A stretch of DNA of 64,000 bases, taken from Epilithonimonas lactis (GTDB taxonomy: Bacteria > Bacteroidota > Bacteroidia > Flavobacteriales > Weeksellaceae). A program made the translations under genes and the position numbers. Of the stretch, positions 1-6,276 are shown in pieces (the stretch's first letter is position 1; each line of letters begins with the position of its first letter). Below the pieces are notes generated by a model, which was given only the letters and a program-made list of their open reading frames with translations, did not search any database and was not told where the DNA came from. The DNA lies in assembly GCF_900110605.1 (NCBI RefSeq), contig NZ_FOFI01000002.1, positions 682,001-746,000 on the forward strand. Direction: 5' to 3'.

Positions 1-167
1 ACAACCTGATGAGAAACTTTGTTCTCCAGCAATTGGCCTTTTCTTGTCAGGAATAAGAAAATTCCTGTTGGCAATCCTAGCAGAAATCCAAAAAATCCAG
101 AAACCAAGGTCATCACAATCGTTTCTATCGTCCCTTGAAATAACAAATTGATAATACTATCCGACAT
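1..167 (-). CDS. metI: Methionine ABC transporter permease MetI (partial, N-terminal part)
   Basis: Only the first 55 or so codons lie in the window; the gene runs off the left edge. It would be the membrane permease of the MetNIQ D/L-methionine importer. The visible part begins MSDSIINLLFQGTIET and continues into a hydrophobic first membrane segment followed by a basic FLFLTRKGQ turn, typical of MetI. The ATG lies inside the 3' end of metN, with an 11 bp overlap, so the two are translationally coupled. The assignment rests on this coupling to a clear metN and on the N-terminal sequence. Confidence 0.85.
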   Translation of the reverse strand, partial: MSDSIINLLFQGTIETIVMTLVSGFFGFLLGLPTGIFLFLTRKGQLLENKVSHQV

Positions 168-1185
168 AACCTAAAATTTCTGTGTTAGAATATTCATTTT
201 CCAAATAAGCCAAAGCCTCGTTGGTATTTTTGCCCTGCAATTCCACGAGCAAAACGCCAAAACTCAAATTGCCAACATATTCCAGTTGCGCACTGATCAC
301 TTTTGCTTTGACCTGGAATTTCTCAAACAAATTACTGATGACAAAACTCTGGTCATTGTTTCCTGTTAGCATAAATTTCAAGAGCGGATTGCTATTTCCG
401 CTATCAACACTGCTCAATGCATTTTGATAGACCAAAGGCAATTCGATATTGAGAGAAGACTGGATAAATCCTTTTGTTATTTCCTGTTTCGGATTGGTGA
501 AGATCTGTTCCACATTGCCTTGTTCCGCCAGTTTTCCGTGATCGATGACCGCTACTTTATCGCAGATCGTCTTGATGACTTCCATTTCGTGTGTGATCAG
601 AAGGATCGTCAGGTTCAATTTTTGATTGATGGATTTCAGCAATTTCAAAATCGATTTGGTGGTTGCCGGATCCAGTGCACTTGTCGCCTCATCACAAAGC
701 AAAACCTTCGGGTCATTGGCCAACGCTCTGGCAATCGCGACTCTTTGTTTTTGTCCACCGGAAAGATTGGCTGGGTAATCCTTTGCCTTTTCATTCAGTC
801 CAACAAGTTCTAGAAGGCCATTTACCTTTTCCCTGATCTCGGATTTGGATTTTCCTTCCAATTCCAACGGAAATGCAATGTTGTCAAAAACCGTTCGAGA
901 AGACAACAAGTTAAAATGTTGGAAGATCATCGCGATCTTTCTTCGTTCTAAGGTCAGTTGAGCATCAGACAATTTTGTCAGTTCAATATTATCCACGCTC
1001 ACTTTCCCGGCGTTCGGTCTTTCGAGAAGGTTCACACAGCGGATCAGCGTACTTTTCCCGGCACCAGAAGTTCCGATGACGCCAAAGATCTCGCCTTTTT
1101 CAACCGTCAAAGAAACGTCTGCCAAAGCCTGGATCGTCTTATTTTTGGTCTTAAAACTTTTGGTAACGTTTAAAAGTTCTATCAT
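157..1185 (-). CDS. metN: Methionine ABC transporter ATP-binding protein MetN
   Basis: ATPase of the MetNIQ importer, which takes up D- and L-methionine and works at the cytoplasmic face of the inner membrane. Visible motifs in the 342 aa protein are Walker A GTSGAGKST (about 38-46), Q-loop FQHFN (about 88), signature LSGGQKQR (141-148) and Walker B VLLCDEATSALDP (about 161). After residue about 265 there is a C-terminal NIL-type regulatory domain, the site where MetN is known to bind methionine for trans-inhibition. It overlaps metI by 11 bp. A promoter, a structured leader and an intrinsic-terminator hairpin directly precede the ATG, which suggests transcription attenuation. Confidence 0.96.
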   Translation of the reverse strand: MIELLNVTKSFKTKNKTIQALADVSLTVEKGEIFGVIGTSGAGKSTLIRCVNLLERPNAGKVSVDNIELTKLSDAQLTLERRKIAMIFQHFNLLSSRTVFDNIAFPLELEGKSKSEIREKVNGLLELVGLNEKAKDYPANLSGGQKQRVAIARALANDPKVLLCDEATSALDPATTKSILKLLKSINQKLNLTILLITHEMEVIKTICDKVAVIDHGKLAEQGNVEQIFTNPKQEITKGFIQSSLNIELPLVYQNALSSVDSGNSNPLLKFMLTGNNDQSFVISNLFEKFQVKAKVISAQLEYVGNLSFGVLLVELQGKNTNEALAYLENEYSNTEILGYVG

Positions 1186-1187
1186 TT

Positions 1188-1268
1188 TTACGAATTAATT
1201 AAAATAAAAAACCTTTCAAATGAGATTATGAAAGGTTTTCGAAATAAACACACTATTCTCTTCTTCAT
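1188..1268 (-). CDS. Possible 26-codon leader peptide upstream of metN
   Basis: An ATG-initiated frame of 26 codons (starting MKKRIVCLFRK) runs through the terminator hairpin and stops with TAA two bases before the metN ATG. It starts about 75 nt downstream of the predicted promoter. It has one cysteine codon and no methionine after the start, so a classic run of regulatory codons is absent. It could be a true leader peptide that couples ribosome position to the hairpin, or a chance frame in structured RNA. No homologue was recognised. Low confidence. Confidence 0.3.
   Translation of the reverse strand: MKKRIVCLFRKPFIISFERFFILINS
1201..1239 (-). terminator. Intrinsic terminator (attenuator) in the metN leader
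   Basis: Arms AAAACCTTTCA and TGAAAGGTTTT form a perfect 11 bp stem with a 10 nt loop. Read on the minus strand the stem is followed by a T-rich tract (TTTTTATTTT), the form of a Rho-independent terminator. It lies between the metN promoter and the metN ATG, not after a gene, so its natural role would be premature termination. The upstream leader can form another stem between the complementary heptamers at 1249-1255 and 1322-1328. Confidence 0.7.
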
Positions 1269-1344
1269 TCTATATCACTGAAATATATTACTGCAACAAA
1301 CAAAACAAAATTTCAACATTGATAGTGTTTAAAAAAAGCCGTGG

Positions 1345-1375
1345 CAAAGGTATTAATTCAATTCATACCAAACAA
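1345..1375 (-). promoter_or_regulatory. Predicted metN promoter (TTG-N20-TAccTTTG)
   Basis: On the minus strand a TACCTTTG element (1352-1345) matches the Bacteroidetes -7 consensus TAnnTTTG. A TTG lies 20 nt upstream (1375-1373), within the usual spacer range. The predicted start of transcription near 1338 gives an untranslated leader of about 150 nt before metN, unusually long for this window and consistent with leader-based control. Confidence 0.6.
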
Positions 1376-1441
1376 GTATAATTTAGATTTATGACAAAAA
1401 TCAGTTATGGGATTTGTCCTCACAATTTGATTCTTAAAGTT

Positions 1442-1536
1442 TTGGGCGGCTATTTCCGTCCTCCGTTCCCGCTATTTTTTGCCGAGCTTTTCCCAACGCA
1501 AAAAAATGAGCTCCACTCAGGCCGGGCTGCGGGATT
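1442..1536 (+). repeat. Intergenic repeat family 1, copy 1
   Basis: A GC-richer block of about 95 bp in AT-rich intergenic DNA. It shares long stretches, in the same order, with the reverse complement of 21041-21137: CCCGCTATTTTTTGCC, GCTTTTCCC, CAAAAAAATGAGCTCCA and CGGGCTGCG. It is more distantly similar to the family 2 copies at 18.5 and 38.4 kb, for example GCTATTTCC near the start, GCTTTTCCCA and a GGGCT near the end. No open frame is conserved. It is probably a REP- or MITE-like element. Confidence 0.75.
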
Positions 1537-1624
1537 TGGTATTCTATTAAAATTTTAATTTCTGAATACCAGTTTCCAAAATCTATTGTCATTTTTCTTA
1601 CATTTACTGAAATTAATTTCCAGA

Positions 1625-3025
1625 ATGGTTCTAAGCAGGATTTGGTCAGCCTTCATCATCATCGCCATTGCGGTGGCCTCTATCAAATATTTCAGTTCAG
1701 AGAATTACAGTCAGATCTTCAACGATATGGTTGTAGGGAAAGGTGGCGACACGATTCAGATCTCGCAAAAACCATTTGCGCAGTTTTCTCCAGATATTCA
1801 AAGATCCTTGAAGGCCACGCCGGAACTCGAAGAAAATCACATCCATTACAAAATGGATTCCCTTCAAAACGTAAATACGTACAGAGTTGCGGCAACAGAT
1901 GGCGTCATCGGAACCAGCGAAACAGCCGTAAACATCTGCCTTAAACTGATTGGCATTATGGCCCTGTTTATGGGCTTTATGAGCATCGCCGAAAAAGCTG
2001 GCGGTATCAATTTCCTCAGTCGAATGATTCAGCCATTCTTCTCCAAATTATTTCCGGACATCCCGAAAAACCATCCATCATTCGGACATATGATGTTGAA
2101 CTTCAGTGCGAATTTATTGGGATTGGACAATGCTGCCACACCATTCGGACTCAAAGCGATGGAAAGTCTTCAAACCTTGAATCCTGATAAGGACAAAGCC
2201 AGCAACGCCCAAATTATGTTTCTCTGTCTGCACGCCAGCGGATTGACCTTGATCCCGGTTTCCATCATTGCGATCCGTTCATCAATGGGTTCTGTAACGC
2301 CGACCGATATTTTTCTGCCGTGTATGATTGCGACATTTTGTGCAACTCTGGCAGCAATGACGATTGTTTCTATCAGACAAAAAATCAATCTTTTTCAGCC
2401 TATTGTTTTAGCTTATGTTGGTGGTATTTCTGCAATCATCGCTTTGCTTGTGATCTACTTGGTTCAACTGAGCAAAGACGAGTTGGATTCTTTCAGCAAA
2501 GTGATGAGCAACGGTATTATTTTATTGATTTTCCTGGCTATCGTTTTGGGCGCAGTTTATAAAAAGATCAACGTTTTCGACGCGTTCATCGATGGTGCGA
2601 AGGAAGGATTTACGGTTTGTGTGAAAATCATTCCCTATTTGGTTGGTATGTTGATTGCAATCTCCCTCTTGCGAACTAGTGGAGTTTTTGAGGTCATCAT
2701 CGATGGAATGAAGTGGATTGCCAGTGCTTCCCACCTCGATACCAGATTTGTGGACGGATTGCCAACTGCATTAATAAAACCATTATCTGGTTCCGGAGCT
2801 CGTGGAATGATGGTGGATACGATGAAAACCTTCGGCGCAGACAGTTTTGCAGGGAAGTTATCAGCTATTTTGCAAGGAAGTTCGGATACGACCTTTTATG
2901 TGATCGCTGTTTATTTCGGTTCAGTTGGAATCAGAAATACGAGATATACAGTTGGGTCTATGCTTTTGGCGGATCTAGTGGGCGTAACGGTTTCGGTAAT
3001 TTTGGCGTATTTGTTTTTTGGTTAA
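1625..3025 (+). CDS. Nucleoside-recognition (Gate) domain membrane protein, SpmA-SpmB fusion
   Basis: Polytopic inner-membrane protein of about 466 aa holding two Gate (nucleoside recognition) halves. The first half (to about residue 200) is SpmA-like, with GLDNAATPFGLKAMESLQ. The second half is SpmB-like, with a conserved GSSDTTFYVIAVYFGS near the C-terminus. Spore-former homologues act in spore core dehydration, but this organism is not expected to sporulate, so the substrate here is unknown; a solute-transport role is an inference. An in-frame TTG 39 bp upstream was rejected in favour of this ATG, which begins MVLSRIWSAFIIIAI and leads straight into the first membrane helix. It is monocistronic or co-transcribed with the small gene 45 bp downstream. 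Confidence 0.85.
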   Translation: MVLSRIWSAFIIIAIAVASIKYFSSENYSQIFNDMVVGKGGDTIQISQKPFAQFSPDIQRSLKATPELEENHIHYKMDSLQNVNTYRVAATDGVIGTSETAVNICLKLIGIMALFMGFMSIAEKAGGINFLSRMIQPFFSKLFPDIPKNHPSFGHMMLNFSANLLGLDNAATPFGLKAMESLQTLNPDKDKASNAQIMFLCLHASGLTLIPVSIIAIRSSMGSVTPTDIFLPCMIATFCATLAAMTIVSIRQKINLFQPIVLAYVGGISAIIALLVIYLVQLSKDELDSFSKVMSNGIILLIFLAIVLGAVYKKINVFDAFIDGAKEGFTVCVKIIPYLVGMLIAISLLRTSGVFEVIIDGMKWIASASHLDTRFVDGLPTALIKPLSGSGARGMMVDTMKTFGADSFAGKLSAILQGSSDTTFYVIAVYFGSVGIRNTRYTVGSMLLADLVGVTVSVILAYLFFG

Positions 3026-3070
3026 TAATTTGAAACTAAGAACTAAATACAAACAATTAAAATCTACTTA

Positions 3071-3463
3071 ATGATTCAAGATAAAGATTTTACGCTTAGG
3101 TTGATAAGACAACTCAGCCAAGCATTGGAAAAATTACTTCTCGGAAAACCAGAAGAAAGTCTGATGCAGAAAGAATTGGATTTCGATTCCTTGATGAAGG
3201 ATATTTTCAAAATGGATTTTGCTGAACTTTCATTAAAATCAAAAGATGAGATCATAGAAGTGGTCAAACTTCGGGAATCGAAAGACCACGCGGATTATTA
3301 TGAGATGCTCGGCAATGTTTTTATGTTTCATTTCCGGACAGAAAAGAAAATCGATTTTGCAGAAAAAGCGAAATCTTTTTACGAACTTTATCTCACAACC
3401 AGCGGAATATTCGCACTGCCGATTATCAACCGCATCAATGAAGTGAATGCAGTGTTAAAATAA
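3071..3463 (+). CDS. Hypothetical protein, 130 aa, helical
   Basis: Small soluble protein with no signal peptide or membrane segment. It is rich in Leu, Lys and Glu, consistent with an all-helical fold. The N-terminus (MIQDKDFTLRLIRQLSQALEKLL) faintly resembles DUF6483-type helical proteins, but this is not secure. The start follows an AT-rich spacer 45 bp after the SpmAB-like gene, so both may share a transcript. Function unknown. Confidence 0.75.
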   Translation: MIQDKDFTLRLIRQLSQALEKLLLGKPEESLMQKELDFDSLMKDIFKMDFAELSLKSKDEIIEVVKLRESKDHADYYEMLGNVFMFHFRTEKKIDFAEKAKSFYELYLTTSGIFALPIINRINEVNAVLK

Positions 3464-3516
3464 ATTAAATTTGACCATATTAGTAGGATTAAAATAAAAA
3501 ATTATTCTTTTATTTG

Positions 3517-3524
3517 TATTTTTG
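3517..3524 (+). promoter_or_regulatory. Promoter -7 element (TATTTTTG) of the alpha/beta hydrolase gene
   Basis: TATTTTTG matches TAnnTTTG exactly and ends 21 nt before the chosen ATG. It overlaps an in-frame TTG that would lengthen the protein, which argues against that TTG as the start. No good TTG at -33 was found. Confidence 0.5.
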
Positions 3525-3545
3525 GCGCGTTATCGAGAGAGCATT

Positions 3546-4307
3546 ATGATTTTTAAAACTAAAAAAGACACGAAATATACTTATGTAGAAGCGGGTGAAG
3601 GTCATCCACTGGTGCTTTTGCATGGTTTGATGGGAGGCTTGAGCAACTTCGATAAGATGATCAATTTTTATTCGGACAAAGGCTACAAGGTTTTTGTGCC
3701 GCAATTGCCAATCTATGATCTCCCTATTTTGAATACCAATTTGACCTCAATTTCGAAGTTTGTGGCAAAGTTCATTACAGATGTTATTGGGAAACCAGTG
3801 ACCATCGTAGGAAATTCTATGGGTGGTCATATTGGATTGATTTTAACAACTTCCCGTCCGGAATTGGTAAAAAACTTAGTTTTAACAGGAAGTTCGGGTC
3901 TTTACGAAAGAACTTTTGGCGATAGTTTCCCGAGAAAAAGTGATAAAGAATACATTAAGAAAAAAACGCAGGATGTTTTCTACGACCCGATTGTAGCAAC
4001 AGATGAGCTTGTAGATGAGGTTTTTGCGGTGGTAAACGACAGGATGAAAGGCATCAAAACGGTGATGTTGGCCAGAAGTGCCATCAAACACAATATGCTG
4101 AACGATCTTCCGAAAATCACTTGCCCAACCTGCATCATCTGGGGAAAACAGGATAATGTGACGCCGCCGGAAGTGGCAGAGGATATGCACAAATTCATTC
4201 CCAATTCCGAATTGCACTGGATTGACAAATGTGGTCACGCTGCAATGATGGAAAAGCCGGATGAATTCAATGAGATTCTTTACGCTTGGCTACAGAGAGT
4301 AATGTAA
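3546..4307 (+). CDS. Alpha/beta hydrolase
   Basis: Soluble esterase- or lyase-type alpha/beta hydrolase of 253 aa. It has the oxyanion motif LLHGLMGG (about 24-31), the nucleophile elbow GNSMGG (Ser91), the acid residue in WGKQDNVTPP (Asp) and the catalytic histidine in CGHAAMMEKP near the C-terminus. The order and spacing are those of the broad family that includes MhpC-like C-C hydrolases; the substrate cannot be told from sequence. An upstream TTG would add eight residues but falls within the -7 promoter element. It is followed by a strong terminator before engB. Confidence 0.9.
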   Translation: MIFKTKKDTKYTYVEAGEGHPLVLLHGLMGGLSNFDKMINFYSDKGYKVFVPQLPIYDLPILNTNLTSISKFVAKFITDVIGKPVTIVGNSMGGHIGLILTTSRPELVKNLVLTGSSGLYERTFGDSFPRKSDKEYIKKKTQDVFYDPIVATDELVDEVFAVVNDRMKGIKTVMLARSAIKHNMLNDLPKITCPTCIIWGKQDNVTPPEVAEDMHKFIPNSELHWIDKCGHAAMMEKPDEFNEILYAWLQRVM

Positions 4308-4332
4308 GCAGTAATCAATAAAAACTTTTCAG

Positions 4333-4388
4333 ACCATTAAGAATTTGATTTTTTTAATCTTAAATAAATTGATTCTTAATGGTTTTTA
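4333..4388 (+). terminator. Terminator-like hairpin after the alpha/beta hydrolase
   Basis: Perfect 12 bp arms ACCATTAAGAAT and ATTCTTAATGGT are separated by a 27 nt AT-rich loop and followed by a T run. The loop is long for an intrinsic terminator, but it is the only candidate between the hydrolase and engB. The T run ends 13 nt before the engB ATG, so engB expression needs read-through or a promoter inside this element. Confidence 0.55.
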
Positions 4389-4400
4389 AATATAAAAAAT

Positions 4401-5024
4401 ATGGTAATCAAAACCGCAGAATTTGTAAAAAGCAGTCAGAAATGGCAGGATTGTCCCGAGCCTACGATGGCAGAATATGCTTTCATCGGACGTTCCAACG
4501 TAGGCAAGTCTTCTCTCATCAATGCGATGATGAATCACAAAGATCTGGCTAAAACATCACAAACGCCAGGGAAAACGCAACTTATCAACCATTTTTTGGT
4601 CAATGAAAATTGGTTTCTTACCGATCTTCCAGGTTATGGTTATGCGAAAGTTTCTAAGAGCCTAAGAAAAGATTTTGAAAAACTGATCACCAATTACATC
4701 CTCAACAGACAAAATCTGGTCAACCTTTTTGTTTTGATAGATTCACGTTTGACGCCTCAAAAGATTGATCTGGAGTTTATGCAATGGTGTGGTGAAAGTA
4801 ATGTTCCGTTCTCCATCGTTTTTACAAAAGTGGATAAATTGAAACCTGGCGCGGCGGACCGAAATGTTGAAGCTTACAAAAAGGAATTGCTGAATACTTG
4901 GGAAGACTTGCCAGAGATCTACGTAACCTCGGCAGAGAAAAAAACGGGAACAGACAATATCCTGAAATTCATCTCGGAGACCAATCAATTCCTCATCAAA
5001 AATAAAGTACGATTCGATGATTAA
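4401..5024 (+). CDS. engB: Ribosome biogenesis GTPase EngB (YihA/YsxC)
   Basis: TRAFAC-class GTPase needed for late assembly of the large ribosomal subunit. All G motifs are visible in the 207 aa protein: G1 GRSNVGKS (30-37), the TPGKTQ switch (G2), G3 DLPGYGYA, G4 TKVDK and G5 TSA. The length and the short KTAEFVKS N-terminus match the family. Its last 8 bp (ATGATTAA) overlap the start of the downstream acetyltransferase, so the two are coupled. Confidence 0.96.
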   Translation: MVIKTAEFVKSSQKWQDCPEPTMAEYAFIGRSNVGKSSLINAMMNHKDLAKTSQTPGKTQLINHFLVNENWFLTDLPGYGYAKVSKSLRKDFEKLITNYILNRQNLVNLFVLIDSRLTPQKIDLEFMQWCGESNVPFSIVFTKVDKLKPGAADRNVEAYKKELLNTWEDLPEIYVTSAEKKTGTDNILKFISETNQFLIKNKVRFDD

Positions 5025-5466
5025 TGCAGAGTGGAAAATCAAAACATTTTCTGAACTTACAACCCCGGAACTATACGAAATTATCAAAGCCAGAGTCAAC
5101 GTTTTCGTAGTGGAACAAGATTGTCCTTATCCTGACCTGGACGATAATGATCAAAAAGCAATCCACCTTTGGGCGGAAAACAATGGTGAGGTTTTAGCGT
5201 ATTGCAGAATTTTTGACAAAGGCATCAAATATCCAGAAACTTCTATCGGTAGAGTGGTGACAACGGAAAATGGCAGAGGAACAGGACTTGGGAAACAACT
5301 CATAAAATACGCTCTTGAGGTTATAGAAAACAGATTGGGAACTTCGGAAGTCCGGATCTCAGCGCAAGATTATTTGCTAAAGTTCTATTCGGATTTTGGA
5401 TTCCAGGATACAGGGAAGAAATACCTTGAAGATAACATTCCGCACACAGAGATGTTTAGAAAATAA
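5017..5466 (+). CDS. GNAT family N-acetyltransferase, ElaA-like
   Basis: 149 aa acyl-CoA-dependent acetyltransferase of the ElaA group. The N-terminus has the family's KARVNVFVVEQDCPYPDLD-type strand-helix region, followed by the acetyl-CoA loop GRVVTTENGRGTGLGKQL, where the G-R-G-T-G-L-G pattern binds the pyrophosphate. The physiological acceptor is unknown. The gene overlaps the engB stop by 8 bp and is followed by a hairpin. Confidence 0.9.
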   Translation: MINAEWKIKTFSELTTPELYEIIKARVNVFVVEQDCPYPDLDDNDQKAIHLWAENNGEVLAYCRIFDKGIKYPETSIGRVVTTENGRGTGLGKQLIKYALEVIENRLGTSEVRISAQDYLLKFYSDFGFQDTGKKYLEDNIPHTEMFRK

Positions 5467-5495
5467 AATAGCCTAAAGAAAATCTTCAGGCTATT
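5467..5495 (+). terminator. Hairpin after the ElaA-like gene
   Basis: AATAGCCT and AGGCTATT form a perfect 8 bp stem with a 13 nt loop, starting one base after the stop codon. The T tract after it is weak, so it may work as a poor terminator or as an mRNA 3' end stabiliser. Confidence 0.45.
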
Positions 5496-5522
5496 TAGGA
5501 AATGATTATTGTGTTTTTGTGT

Positions 5523-5591
5523 TTTTACGGTTATTAATCTGGGACAAAATTAGATAGATAAATTCGTATTTCCTTACGGGAAACCGTAAAA
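5523..5591. promoter_or_regulatory. TTACGG inverted repeats between converging genes
   Basis: The hexamer TTACGG occurs at 5525-5530 and 5574-5579 and, inverted as CCGTAA, at 5584-5589. The last two form the perfect palindrome TTACGGGAAACCGTAA with a GAAA loop. The outer pair (TTTTACGGTT and AACCGTAAAA) gives a second, 10 bp inverted repeat. It lies just beyond the 3' end of the response-regulator gene. It could be a protein-binding site or a tetraloop-capped RNA hairpin; no T tract follows the inner stem on either strand. Confidence 0.4.
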
Positions 5592-5613
5592 CGCAAAAAA
5601 AAATTAAAAAAAA

Positions 5614-6276
5614 TCAAATTATTCCCAAATCTTTGCAATAAGCAATCAGTTGTTCGTTGTTTTTTACCGTCAATGCCAGCTTCATCGCGTTCATTCTTTT
5701 TTCGACGCTACTCAAACTATTGGGATGGATCTCTCGCTCTTGCAAGATCTGTGGAATGTTTTTTTGCAACACACCTTCCGATAAAAGCTGAAGAAGAATA
5801 ATATCATAGTTGCTGAATTCCAAGGTGTTCATGCTTTTTACAGGAAGTTTCAGGTCATGGGAAATATAAGTTTCACCATTGTAAACCGCTTCAATCGCTT
5901 TTTTCAGTTCCTTTGCATCAGATCTTGCCTTTCGTACGAATGCATTGATCTTCAATTCAGAAAATAGAAGGTCGATCACGCCCAATCTGTGTTCACCAGA
6001 GAAGACGATCACCTTCAGTTCCGGATCTAGGTCTTTGCAGCATTTGATCAGTTCGCGGCCATTTTTTATGAACTGTTTCCTGTGGTCTTCCTCAAATGAC
6101 AGATCGGTGATCAAAACCTCATACGGTGTAGCGTCTAGTGATTTTTTGATTTGTGAAAACGCATCATCGCAGTAATAGACGTGATTTACATCTGGAACAT
6201 TTAATTCTTCCAAAATCTTTTGAACAGAAAAATTGCTGCTCTCGTGATCTTCTGCAATCAATATTTTATTGAACAT
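5614..6276 (-). CDS. Response regulator, NarL/FixJ-like
   Basis: 220 aa two-component regulator. The receiver domain (1 to about 130) has the acidic pair at 9-10 (AED), phosphoacceptor Asp58 in LITDLS, a Ser/Thr at FSGE and the conserved Lys116 in VRKARS. The C-terminal part (about 145-215) has the spacing of a LuxR-type helix-turn-helix (LLSEGVLQKNIPQILQ, then NSLSSVEKRMNAMKL) but is diverged from the consensus. Its start overlaps the kinase stop by 11 bp, so this is a cognate pair. The target genes cannot be read from the sequence. Confidence 0.9.
   Translation of the reverse strand: MFNKILIAEDHESSNFSVQKILEELNVPDVNHVYYCDDAFSQIKKSLDATPYEVLITDLSFEEDHRKQFIKNGRELIKCCKDLDPELKVIVFSGEHRLGVIDLLFSELKINAFVRKARSDAKELKKAIEAVYNGETYISHDLKLPVKSMNTLEFSNYDIILLQLLSEGVLQKNIPQILQEREIHPNSLSSVEKRMNAMKLALTVKNNEQLIAYCKDLGII

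Noticed and set aside
424-813. Open plus-strand frame of 129 codons opposite metN
   Set aside because: It is the antisense shadow of a clear ABC ATPase gene, with no family match and no start signal.
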